A stretch of 64,000 nucleotides of DNA from NCBI RefSeq assembly GCF_007595705.1, contig NZ_NISY01000007.1:124001-188000 (forward strand). The letters are read 5' to 3'. This document shows positions 51,377 through 61,880 of this stretch, piece by piece. The stretch comes from Streptomyces sp. SAJ15. Lineage in GTDB: Bacteria; Actinomycetota; Actinomycetes; Streptomycetales; Streptomycetaceae. The notes under the pieces are model-generated. The model was given only the letters and a program-made list of their open reading frames with translations. It was not told the origin of the DNA and made no database searches. Both the position numbers and the translations under genes were made by a program. Each line of letters opens with the position of its first letter. The stretch's first letter is position 1.

Positions 51377-53236
51377 CTATGCGGCCGCGGCTCCCGTCAC
51401 CGTCAGCTCGACGGTCAGGACCGTGCCGTCGGCCGTCGCCAGGCGGAGCACATAGGTGCCCGGCTGGTCGTCGGCGAACAGCTCCGGAAGCGTCAGCAGC
51501 CCCTGCGTGTCCGTCTTCAGCCCGGCCAGGGCGCGGACCGGCTTCCCCTGGGCGTCCTTGAAGAACGGGCCCTTGTCGGCGGGCACCAGCTTCTTCGGGT
51601 CGCTCGGGTCCGCGGCGAGCACGGTCGCGGTCAGCGGCACGCCCGCCGCGACCTTGCCCTGGTAGGTGGCCTTGACCCCGACCGGCGCGGCGAAGGCGGC
51701 ACCGGTGGCGGCGGTCAGCGGCTTGTCGTCGGTGCGGGCGAGGACGTCCGCCTTGGGGGTGGGCGCCGGGCGTGCCACGACCGTGGCGGCGAAGTCCACG
51801 GCGGGCACGGTCTTCCGGCCGACGACCGTGGCCCGCACGGTGAACGCGCCGGCCTTCTCCCCCGCGCGCAGCGTGGGCGCGACGGCGACGCCGTCCTTCC
51901 CCGTGGCGGCGATGACACGGGTCTTGTCGCCGGCGAAGCGCGCCTGGGTCTCGCCGCGCACCTCGTACTGCACGAGCACACCGGCGACCGTCTTGCCCGC
52001 CGCGTTCGTGGCCCGCACGCGGGGCGAGGCGGTGAAGTCGCCGCCCGCCGTGGCGGTGAGCTCCCGCGCCCCGACCGGGGCGAGGGCGGTGACCGGCGCG
52101 GGGGCGGGGTCGCCCGGGTCGGGCTTGCCGGGGCCGGGCTTCTGCGGGCCCGGCTTCGGCGGCTTCGGGGCCGGATCGCGGGGGTCCTCGCGGGGCGGCT
52201 GCGGCTTGGGCTTCGGCTTGGGCTTGGGCTTGGGCTTCGGCGAGTCGTCGCCATCCCCCCTGGGCCCCTGCTCGCGGCCCTTGTCCCGGTCCCGGTCCGC
52301 GTCCCGGTCCTTGTGCGTGTCACGACCCGGGTTGCGACCCGCGCCACCGGCCGAGTCGTCACCGCCGTGGTCCGGGCGGGACTTCTTCTTCGACGGCAGC
52401 ACACCGGTGCCGTCCGGCACCTCGTGGGTGCCGCGCTGGTAGTACTCGAACCACGACAGGACCGTCCGCAGGTACTCCTGCGACTGGTTGTAGCCGAGGA
52501 TCGCGCGGTGCAGATCCGCCTCGGACGACAGGTCGCGGCCGTTGGCGCACAGATAGGAGCCGGCGGCGAGGGCGGCGTCATAGATGTTGTTGGGGTCCCG
52601 CTGGCCGTCGCCGTTGCCGTCCTTGCCCCAACCCTCCCAGGTGGAGGGGATGAACTGCATCGGGCCGACCGCGCGGTCGTGCGTCGTGTCGCCGTCGTAG
52701 GCGCCGTCGTCGGTGTCGGTGATCTTGGCGAAGCCGTTGCCGTTGAGCTGCGGGCCGAGGATCGGTCGGATGGTGGTGCCCTCGGCGTCGACCGCGCCGC
52801 CGCGCGCCTGCCCCGACTCGACCTTGCCGATCGCCGCCAGCAGCTGCCAGGGGATGTTGCAGCCGGGGCTGGACTCGCGGAGTGCCGCCTCGGCCTTCTT
52901 GTACGCGTCGAGGACGGTGGCCGGGATGCCCGCCTCGGCGGGGCCGGTCACCACCGTCCCGCCGTTCTGCCCCGGCCGGTTGGGGGCGGTGCCGGGCTTA
53001 CCGGGCTTGCCGTGCCTCTTCAGCGGCGGCAGATCGGTGTGGTACGAGGAGCCGCCGTCGATCGGCGTGCCGGGCGGCGGCGTGGCCTCACCGGCCTCCG
53101 TCCTGCCCCGCTCGTCGTCCCGGTGCGTACCGGCGAAGCCGGGAGCCTGCGAGGCGGTGAGGGCGGCCATCGCCACCGCCGCCACCGCCGTGGTGGCCGC
53201 TCCCTTGCGCAGCCGCCGGCCGAATCGCGCTGCCAT
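51377..53236 (-). CDS. Secreted lytic murein transglycosylase with KP-rich linker and two Ig-like domains
   Basis: A 619-residue exported cell-wall enzyme. A signal peptide covers about residues 1-36. The lysozyme-like transglycosylase domain (about 105-275) has LLAAIGKVESGQARGG with the catalytic glutamate, VGPMQFIPSTWEGWGKDGNGDG and the YNQSQEYLRTVLSWFEYYQ helix, as in the MltB/SLT_2 group. A 100-residue linker follows: Asp/Arg repeats (DRDADRDRDKG), then an uninterrupted KPKPKPKPKPKPQPP run and PKPGP repeats. Two beta-sandwich repeats of invasin/Big type close the protein (FTASPRVRATNAAGKTVAGVLVQYEV and FAAPVGVKATYQGKVAAGVPL). The layout suggests spanning the peptidoglycan. Confidence 0.88.
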   Translation of the reverse strand: MAARFGRRLRKGAATTAVAAVAMAALTASQAPGFAGTHRDDERGRTEAGEATPPPGTPIDGGSSYHTDLPPLKRHGKPGKPGTAPNRPGQNGGTVVTGPAEAGIPATVLDAYKKAEAALRESSPGCNIPWQLLAAIGKVESGQARGGAVDAEGTTIRPILGPQLNGNGFAKITDTDDGAYDGDTTHDRAVGPMQFIPSTWEGWGKDGNGDGQRDPNNIYDAALAAGSYLCANGRDLSSEADLHRAILGYNQSQEYLRTVLSWFEYYQRGTHEVPDGTGVLPSKKKSRPDHGGDDSAGGAGRNPGRDTHKDRDADRDRDKGREQGPRGDGDDSPKPKPKPKPKPKPQPPREDPRDPAPKPPKPGPQKPGPGKPDPGDPAPAPVTALAPVGARELTATAGGDFTASPRVRATNAAGKTVAGVLVQYEVRGETQARFAGDKTRVIAATGKDGVAVAPTLRAGEKAGAFTVRATVVGRKTVPAVDFAATVVARPAPTPKADVLARTDDKPLTAATGAAFAAPVGVKATYQGKVAAGVPLTATVLAADPSDPKKLVPADKGPFFKDAQGKPVRALAGLKTDTQGLLTLPELFADDQPGTYVLRLATADGTVLTVELTVTGAAAA

Positions 53237-53635
53237 CCGTCTGGTCCCCTCCCGTCAGGCGCCGTGCGCTCCCCTCGCGCGTCAACGCTCGTGACACTAC
53301 GACACCTTCCAGCCTCGGAGCTACCGAGGCGATGCCCACTTGAGAGACGTTCCAGCGCGCTCGGACGTTGCCCCCGGAAGGCCCCCAATCGGAGGGAATT
53401 CCTCCGAACGGCCCTCCCAACCGCCCCTGAACGGCGTCTGAACGGATCCCGGCGGCCGCACCCACCGACGTCGCCGAGCACGGTCACCCGCCCGCGCCGT
53501 CACCACTCCTTCACCACCGGAACGTCCACGCCGCGGCGCCACCCGCCCCCTTACCGCCAGACGCCCCGTACACATCGTGGCCCGCGGGCACGGACCCGGC
53601 CCGAACCCGCGAGCCCCGTAGCCCGGTGGCCCGTG
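53237..53635. other. Intergenic region between polA and the transglycosylase gene
   Basis: 399 bp. It contains a perfect 7-bp hairpin GCCTCGG-AGCTA-CCGAGGC (53312-53330) in the transglycosylase leader, a CGGAGG/CCTCCG hairpin at 53390-53406 that may terminate polA, and three copies of GAACGG between 53406 and 53442. I looked for a ydaO (c-di-AMP) riboswitch and found none of its core motifs. Confidence 0.55.
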
Positions 53636-56386
53636 CTAGTGCGCCGCCGACTCCCAGTCGGCGCCGTAGCCCACCGACACGTCCAGCGGAGCGCGCAGCG
53701 GGAACGCCCCCGTCATCTCACGACGCACCAGATCCTCCACGCGCGCCCGCTCGCCCGGCGCGACCTCCAGCACGATTTCGTCGTGCACCTGGAGGAGCAT
53801 CCGGGACGTCAGCCGCTCCGCGCGCAGGGCGGCGTCCACCTTCAGCATCGCGACCTTGACGATGTCGGCCGCGGTGCCCTGGATCGGCGCGTTCAACGCC
53901 ATCCGCTCGGCCATCTCGCGGCGCTGGCGGTTGTCGCTGTTGAGGTCCGGGAGGTAGCGGCGACGACCCAGGATCGTCTCCGTGTAGCCCGTGGCGCGGG
54001 CCTCGTCCACGACCCGGTGCAGATAGTCGCGCACCCCGCCGAACCGCTCGAAGTAGCTGTCCATCAGCTTGCGGGCCTCGTCCGGGGCGATGTTCAGCTG
54101 CTGGGAGAGGCCGAACGCCGACAGGCCGTACGCCAGTCCGTACGACATCGCCTTGATCTTGCGACGCATCTCCGCGTCGACCCCGGTCTTGTCGACCTCG
54201 AAGACCTGGGAGGCGACCGTGGTGTGCAGGTCCTCACCGGAGGTGAACGCCTCGATCAGGCCCTCGTCCTCGGAGAGATGGGCCATCACGCGCAGCTCGA
54301 TCTGGCTGTAGTCGGCCGTCAGCAGCGACTCGAAGCCCTCGCCCACCACGAAGCCCCGCCGGATGGCGCGGCCCTCGTCCGTGCGCACCGGGATGTTCTG
54401 CAGGTTGGGGTCGGTGGAGGAGAGCCGACCGGTGGCCGCCACCGTCTGGTTGAAGGTGGTGTGGATACGGCCGCCCGGGGCGATCGTCTTGACCAGACCC
54501 TCGACGGTGGAACGCAGCCTGGCCTGCTCCCGGTGCCGGAGCATGATCACGGGAAGCTCGTGGTCGGTCTGGGTGGCCAGCCAGGCCAGCGCGTCCGCGT
54601 CCGTGGTGTAACCGGTCTTGGTCTTCTTGGTCTTCGGCAGCGCCAGCTCGCCGAAGAACACCTCCTGCAGCTGCTTGGGCGAGCCCAGGTTGAACTCGTG
54701 GCCCACGGCGGCGTGCGCCTCCTTCACCGCCTGCTGCACCGCGCCCGCGAACTGCTGCTCCATACGGGACAGCCACTCCCGGTCCGCCGCGATACCGGCC
54801 CGCTCCATCCGCGCCAGCAGCGCCGAGGTGGGCAGCTCCACATCGCGCAGCAGCTCCGCCGCGCCGACGTCCCGCAGCCGCCCCCCGAACGCCTCACCCA
54901 GGTCGAGGACGGCGCGCGCCTGCGTCATCAGGGCGTCCTGCTCGGCCTGGTCGTCGGCGCCGAAGGCCAGCTGGCCGTCGACGGCCGGCGGGGCCAGCTC
55001 ACGGCCCAGATACTCCACCGACAGGGCGTCCAGCGCGAAGGACCGGCGCCCGGGCTTGACCAGATAGGCGGCGAGCGCGGTGTCCATGACCACACCGTCG
55101 ACCGACCAGCCGTGCTCGGCGAAGACACGCATCACGCCCTTGGCGTTGTGCAGCACCTTCGGCCGGTCCGCGGCGGCCAGCCACTCGGCGAACGCCCGCT
55201 CGTCGGCCTCGTCCACGGTCGCCGGGTCGAACCAGGCGGCCGGCCCGGAGGCCGTGGCCAGGGCGATCTCGCTGACGCTGCCGCTGCCCAGCGCCCAGGC
55301 GTCGACCGTGGCCAGGCCCAGCGGCTGCCCGGCGTGCTCCGCGAGCCAGGGCGCCAGCTCACCCGCGCCCAGCGCCACACCGTCCACCGCGACGCCCGCC
55401 GCCGGCGGCGCCTCCACCTCGGTCTCGCCGGGGTCGGCGGCCAGCAGCCGATCCCGGAAGTTCTGGTGGCGGAACTCCAACGCGTCCAGGATCACGGTCA
55501 GCGACGGCCGGTCGTACGGCCGCCGGGCCAGCTCCTCCGGGCCCTTACCCAGCTCCACGTCCCGGACCAGCTCGGTGAGCTTCCGGTTGAGCTTCACCGA
55601 CTCCAGGTGCTCCCGGAGCTTCTCGCCGACCTTGCCCTTGACCTCGTCGACCCGCTCCACCAGCTCCGCGAACGAACCGAACTGGTTGATCCACTTCGCG
55701 GCGGTCTTCTCGCCGACGCCGGGGATGCCGGGCAGGTTGTCCGACGGGTCGCCGCGCAGCGCCGCGAAGTCCGGATACTGCCGGGGGCTGAGTCCGTACT
55801 TCTCCCGCACCTTCTCCGGCGTGAACCGGGTCAGCTCGGAGACCCCCTTGGTCGGGTAGAGCACCGTGACGCTCTCCGTGACCAACTGGAAGGAGTCACG
55901 GTCACCCGTGACGATCAGCACCTCGAAGCCGGCCGCCTCCGCCTGCGTGGCGAGCGTGGCGATCACGTCGTCCGCCTCATAGCCGTCCACCGCGAAGCGG
56001 GTGACGTGCATCGCGTCCAGCAGCTCGCCGATCAGCTCGACCTGCCCCTTGAACTCGTCCGGCGCCTTGGAGCGGTTCGCCTTGTACTCGGTGAACTCCT
56101 CCGACCGCCACGTCTTGCGCGAGACGTCGAAGGCCACGGCCAGATGCGTGGGTCGCTCGTCACGGAGCGTGTTGGCCAGCATCGACGCGAAGCCGTAGAT
56201 CGCGTTGGTCGTCTGGCCCGTGGTGGTGTTGAAGTTCTCCGCCGGCAGAGCGAAGAACGCCCGGTACGCCAGCGAGTGGCCGTCCAACAACATCAGGCGC
56301 GGGCGCTCGCCCCGCTGCCCGGCTGCCGGCGCGGCCGGAGCGGTCGATGCGGTCTCGGGGGTCTTCTTCGATGCTTTCTCTGCCAC
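53636..56386 (-). CDS. polA: DNA polymerase I
   Basis: DNA polymerase I (916 aa), used in Okazaki fragment maturation and repair synthesis. The 5' nuclease domain starts with LMLLDGHSLAYRAFFAL near residue 31 and includes VDGYEADDVIATLA. The polymerase has motif A ADYSQIELRVMAHLSEDE, motif B RRKIKAMSYGLAYGLSAFGL and motif C LLQVHDEIVLEV. The middle domain shows LATVDAWALGSG where proofreading polymerases have a DxE motif, so 3'-5' exonuclease activity is probably lost, as in other actinobacteria. GTG at 56386 lies 6 nt after the CAGGAT hexamer of a damage-type promoter; the upstream ATG frame would lie in promoter sequence. Confidence 0.97.
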   Translation of the reverse strand: MAEKASKKTPETASTAPAAPAAGQRGERPRLMLLDGHSLAYRAFFALPAENFNTTTGQTTNAIYGFASMLANTLRDERPTHLAVAFDVSRKTWRSEEFTEYKANRSKAPDEFKGQVELIGELLDAMHVTRFAVDGYEADDVIATLATQAEAAGFEVLIVTGDRDSFQLVTESVTVLYPTKGVSELTRFTPEKVREKYGLSPRQYPDFAALRGDPSDNLPGIPGVGEKTAAKWINQFGSFAELVERVDEVKGKVGEKLREHLESVKLNRKLTELVRDVELGKGPEELARRPYDRPSLTVILDALEFRHQNFRDRLLAADPGETEVEAPPAAGVAVDGVALGAGELAPWLAEHAGQPLGLATVDAWALGSGSVSEIALATASGPAAWFDPATVDEADERAFAEWLAAADRPKVLHNAKGVMRVFAEHGWSVDGVVMDTALAAYLVKPGRRSFALDALSVEYLGRELAPPAVDGQLAFGADDQAEQDALMTQARAVLDLGEAFGGRLRDVGAAELLRDVELPTSALLARMERAGIAADREWLSRMEQQFAGAVQQAVKEAHAAVGHEFNLGSPKQLQEVFFGELALPKTKKTKTGYTTDADALAWLATQTDHELPVIMLRHREQARLRSTVEGLVKTIAPGGRIHTTFNQTVAATGRLSSTDPNLQNIPVRTDEGRAIRRGFVVGEGFESLLTADYSQIELRVMAHLSEDEGLIEAFTSGEDLHTTVASQVFEVDKTGVDAEMRRKIKAMSYGLAYGLSAFGLSQQLNIAPDEARKLMDSYFERFGGVRDYLHRVVDEARATGYTETILGRRRYLPDLNSDNRQRREMAERMALNAPIQGTAADIVKVAMLKVDAALRAERLTSRMLLQVHDEIVLEVAPGERARVEDLVRREMTGAFPLRAPLDVSVGYGADWESAAH

Positions 56387-56392
56387 GGTCCG

Positions 56393-56415
56393 ATCCTGCC
56401 ACGCCCCACTGACAG
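56393..56415 (-). promoter_or_regulatory. PafBC-type DNA-damage promoter of polA
   Basis: On the minus strand CTGTCAGTG, 8 nt, CAGGAT, then 6 nt to the GTG at 56386. It deviates from tTGTCRgtg-N8-TAnnnT at the first base of each box. It forms one arm of a 23-bp inverted repeat with 56457-56479 (22 of 23 bases complementary). Confidence 0.75.
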
Positions 56416-56456
56416 GCACGGACAATCCGGTCCACGGGCAGGGCCGGGCTGGGCGG

Positions 56457-56479
56457 CTGTCAGTGGGGCGTGACAGGAT
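56457..56479 (+). promoter_or_regulatory. Mirror copy of the damage-type promoter facing the oxidoreductase gene
   Basis: CTGTCAGTG, 8 nt, CAGGAT on the + strand, the mirror image of the polA element across a 41-bp spacer. Transcription from it would start near 56486, about 90 nt before the ATG at 56577. Confidence 0.65.
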
Positions 56480-56576
56480 TCAGAGAAACGCAGAACCAGC
56501 AGAACCAGCCGTGCGGCATCAGGACCGGCAGCCCCGGCCGAGCCGTACCCCGCCGAACCGCTCAAGGGAGAGCGCC

Positions 56577-58856
<2,280 letters not shown>

Positions 58857-58954
58857 GCGTTTGCTCATCCGGCTGGCAGACTCCAGCCGATCACCACGGC
58901 GCGCGCCGGAGCCGCGGCGCGCGCACGCGAGCAACCGAACGGAGCCGAACACCC

Positions 58955-59461
58955 ATGGGCGAGCAGACCAGCGTGACATTCCCCCAAGAGGTCGTCGACG
59001 AGTACGCGGCGCTCGGCGTCGACCTTCCCTCACTGTTCTCCGCGGGGCACCTCGGCATCCGGATGGGCGTGCGGATCCGCGAAGCCTCCGCCGAGCGCGT
59101 CGTCGGCACCATGCCCGTCGAAGGCAATACCCAGCCCTACGGGCTGCTGCACGGCGGCGCCTCCGCGGTACTGGCCGAGACCCTCGGCTCCATCGGCGCC
59201 ATGCTGCACGGCGGCAGCCGCAAGATCGCGGTCGGCGTGGACCTCAACTGCACCCACCACCGCGGCGTCCGCTCCGGCCTCGTTACCGGCGTCGCCACCC
59301 CCGTGCACCGCGGCCGCTCCACCGCCACCTACGAGATCGTCATCACCGACGAACAGGACCGGCGGGTCTGCACCGCCCGGCTGACCTGCATGCTCCGCGA
59401 AGCCGACGCCGACGCCACGCTGCGCGACGTGAAGGAGGCCCGGAGCGCCGCCGGCGCCTGA
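58955..59461 (+). CDS. PaaI-family hotdog-fold thioesterase
   Basis: A 168-residue hotdog-fold acyl-CoA thioesterase. GNTQPYGLLHGGASAVLAETLGS near residue 58 is the PaaI/YbdB signature, with the catalytic acidic residue in the following helix; VGVDLNCTHHRGVRSGLVTG and TYEIVITDEQDRRVCTARLTC complete the fold. The N-terminal 25 residues are a variable extension. GGAGCC lies about 10 nt before the ATG. It follows the oxidoreductase gene by 98 nt on the same strand and ends just before an intrinsic terminator. The acyl substrate is unknown. Confidence 0.92.
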   Translation: MGEQTSVTFPQEVVDEYAALGVDLPSLFSAGHLGIRMGVRIREASAERVVGTMPVEGNTQPYGLLHGGASAVLAETLGSIGAMLHGGSRKIAVGVDLNCTHHRGVRSGLVTGVATPVHRGRSTATYEIVITDEQDRRVCTARLTCMLREADADATLRDVKEARSAAGA

Positions 59462-59505
59462 CCCCATAGGCGCCGCACCCCACCCGCGCGCCGCGCGAGA
59501 ACACC

Positions 59506-59538
59506 CTCCCCTGGGCGATGAACCACCGCCCGGGGGAG
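59506..59538 (+). terminator. Intrinsic terminator after the thioesterase gene
   Basis: A 12-bp stem with one T-G pair (59506-59517 with 59527-59538), 9-nt loop, followed by TCCTTTTGTC. It is the most classical rho-independent terminator in the window and lies 45 nt after the stop. Confidence 0.9.
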
Positions 59539-59543
59539 TCCTT

Positions 59544-60327
59544 TTGTCGATGACGTGATGTCAACTGCGCACTACTGGCGGGTTTTTCAGCGATTCGGCG
59601 ACAACCTGCTTGTCGACGCCCGTTGTTGACGAGGCGTCCGAACGGAACGCGCCGGCGATCAGCGCACGTCACCCCCGCCCGACGGGGGCTGACCCGACAC
59701 CGGCCCGACGCAGGCCGACACGGGCCGACGCAGGCCGACGCGCACACGACGCAGCCCGACGCAGGGCCGAGAGCGGCCCGCCGCGACCCGATCGGCTCCC
59801 GACCGGGCTCCACCCGGCCCCCACCCCATCTCGATCCGGATTCGGGATCGGACGCCGATCCTCCAAGCAAGCCGAACTCATAAAACGGCCTGGAATCGAC
59901 TACTCCCTGTAGTAACACTCCGTAACAAGCGCGCCGTGCCGACACCCCCTACAGCGTCGGCATGAGATGTAGGCCACAGGTATTTTCCTCCGGCCTGGAA
60001 CGCGCCGAGCCGCACCCTCACCGGTTCGACACAGAACCTCTTAGCGGAACTGCGGATTCACGGCCGTTTGATGATCAAAAAGAAGAGATTTGCCCGGTTT
60101 GCCCGCACACCTCTGCTACACAGACACGCTTAGGTGTCCACTGGCATAACAAGAGCGTCACATCCTGCCCGGCACCTCTGCCCCTCTTCACGCGCCGCGC
60201 CTAGAGTCACGGCCAGTCACCACGCGGCCGAGTGGCAGATCGTTTCTCCATAGCAAGATCCAGCCATCCGGCCTGCGATCCGGCACCTCCCCACAACGGG
60301 AGAGCCGTGCCAGGGAAAGGAATCACC
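59544..60327. other. Long regulatory region upstream of livK
   Basis: About 780 bp without a supportable gene. It contains a CCCCCG-5-CGGGGG hairpin (59672-59688), degenerate tandem GCCGACGCAG/GCCGACACGG units (about 59691-59775), an AT-richer part from about 59860 to 60150 with the palindrome TTTGATGATCAAA (60067-60079) and TGTAG/CTACA boxes near 59908 and 59949, and a TAGAGT hexamer at 60202-60207 that could be the livK -10. The livK leader would then be about 115 nt. The 80-codon frame at 59962-60204 has non-streptomycete codon use and is not accepted. Confidence 0.55.
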
Positions 60328-61560
60328 GTGCGACACCGTTCCTTGCTCATACTCACCTCCGCGCTCACCGCCGGAGCCCTCACTCTCTCCGCCTGTGGAT
60401 CGCGGAACGACAAGAAAGACAACGAGAGTGACAGCGGTAAGACCACGGTGGTCATCGGCGTCGATGCCCCGCTGACCGGCTCCCTGTCCGCACTCGGCCA
60501 GGGCATCAAGAACTCCGTCGATCTCGCGGTGAAGACCGCCAACGAGAAGAACGAAGTCGCAGGCGTCACCTTCAAGGTCCAGTCCTTCGACGACAAGGCG
60601 GTCCCCGCCTCCGGCCAGCAGAACGCCACCAAGCTCGTCGGCGACGACGAGGTCCTCGGCGTCGTCGGCCCGCTGAACTCCGGCGTCGCCCAGTCCATGC
60701 AGGGCGTCTTCGCCAAGGCCGACCTCGCCCAGATCTCCCCCGCCAACACCAACCCGGCCCTCAGCCAGGGCGACGACTGGGCCAAGGGCGACAAGAAGCG
60801 CCCCTTCGAGACCTACTTCCGCACCGCCACCACCGACGTCATCCAGGGCCGCTTCGCCGCCCAGTACTTCTACAAGAACGCCAAGAAGCGCAAGGTCTTC
60901 GTCGTCGACGACAAGCAGACCTACGGCGCCGGCCTCGCCTCGATCTTCGCCGACGAGTTCAAGCGCCAGGGCGGCAAGATCGTCGGCACCGACCACCTGA
61001 CCGTCAAGGAGACCGACTTCGCCGGCATCGCCAGCAAGGTCAAGTCCTCCGGCGCCGACGCCGTCTACTTCGGCGGCCAGTACCCCGAAGGCGGACTCCT
61101 CTCCGACCAGATCAAGAAGGCCGGCGCCGAGGTCCCGACCATCGGCGGCGACGCCCTCTACGACCCCGCCTACATCGAAGCCTCCAGCCAGAGCAACGAC
61201 GGCGACTACGCCACCTCCGTCGGCTACCCGCTCGAGGAGCTCGAATCCGCCAAGGCGTTCATCGAGAACTACGGCAAGCAGGGCTACTCCGACCCGTACG
61301 CGGCCTACGGCGGCTACGCCTACGACGCCGCCTGGGCCATCATCCAGGCCGTGAAGACCGTCGCCGCGGACAACGACGGCAAGCTCCCCGACGACGCCCG
61401 CGCCAAGGTCACCGAGGCGCTCGGCAAGGTCTCCTTCCAGGGCGTGACCGGCAAGGTCTCCTTCGACGAGTACGGCGACACCACCAACAAGCAGCTCACC
61501 GTCTACCAGGTCAAGGGCGGCCGGTGGGAGTCCATCGAGAGCACCACGTTCAAGGACTGA
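60328..61560 (+). CDS. livK: Branched-chain amino acid ABC transporter substrate-binding lipoprotein
   Basis: Extracellular solute-binding lipoprotein (410 aa) of a Liv-type importer. The signal ends in the lipobox LTLSACGS, with the lipidated cysteine near residue 23. The mature part is a type I periplasmic-binding fold (Peripla_BP_6): VVIGVDAPLTGSLSALGQGI near 45, GVVGPLNSGVAQS near 112 and GGQYPEGGLLSDQIKKAGAEVPTIGGDALYD near 250. GTG at 60328 follows AAGGA by 8 nt; the longer frame upstream is not conserved. The permease genes follow after hairpins likely to favour expression of this subunit. Confidence 0.94.
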   Translation: MRHRSLLILTSALTAGALTLSACGSRNDKKDNESDSGKTTVVIGVDAPLTGSLSALGQGIKNSVDLAVKTANEKNEVAGVTFKVQSFDDKAVPASGQQNATKLVGDDEVLGVVGPLNSGVAQSMQGVFAKADLAQISPANTNPALSQGDDWAKGDKKRPFETYFRTATTDVIQGRFAAQYFYKNAKKRKVFVVDDKQTYGAGLASIFADEFKRQGGKIVGTDHLTVKETDFAGIASKVKSSGADAVYFGGQYPEGGLLSDQIKKAGAEVPTIGGDALYDPAYIEASSQSNDGDYATSVGYPLEELESAKAFIENYGKQGYSDPYAAYGGYAYDAAWAIIQAVKTVAADNDGKLPDDARAKVTEALGKVSFQGVTGKVSFDEYGDTTNKQLTVYQVKGGRWESIESTTFKD

Positions 61561-61880
61561 CCCCCGGGAAACCCGGGAAACGACGTCACGGCACCAGCCC
61601 CGAAGGACCCGTCCCGACGGGCTGAGCCACACCGACCGACCCCCGGCACCCAGCCCCCGAGGACCGCTCCCCAAGGGCACCCGGGCCCTCACCCCGAGGG
61701 CCCCAAGGTCAAGATCCCGACCTCGCGGACACGCTCCCGAACCCCCGTCCCCGGGCCCGGCACCCACCTCGAACCCCCGAGACCCCGGGCCCCCCGCACC
61801 CCCTGCGAGACATCCGCGCGAGGGCGCGACCAGCGCCCTCGCGCGGACTCACATCCGACACGCTCATCGGAGGCCCTGCG
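61561..61880 (+). other. livK-livH intercistronic region with stacked hairpins
   Basis: 320 bp with no gene. Three hairpins occur in order: CCCGGG-AAA-CCCGGG (61563-61577) right after the livK stop, GGGCCCTC-ACCCC-GAGGGCCC (61683-61703), and a perfect 14-bp stem (61814-61827 with 61833-61846, loop GACCA) 34 nt before livH. None has a T-run, so partial termination or 3'-end protection of livK mRNA is more likely than full stop. Confidence 0.7.

Noticed and set aside
53237..53500. Possible ydaO (c-di-AMP) riboswitch before the lytic transglycosylase, as known for some Streptomyces wall hydrolases
   Set aside because: The conserved core sequences of that RNA are not present; only simple hairpins are seen.
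59561..59590. TTGTCGATG sequence after the thioesterase terminator as a damage-type promoter
   Set aside because: The hexamer at the required spacing is TCAACT and no gene follows.
59962..60204. 80-codon frame in the livK upstream region
   Set aside because: Codon use includes many A/T-ending and rare codons, there is no ribosome-binding site, and it crosses likely control elements.
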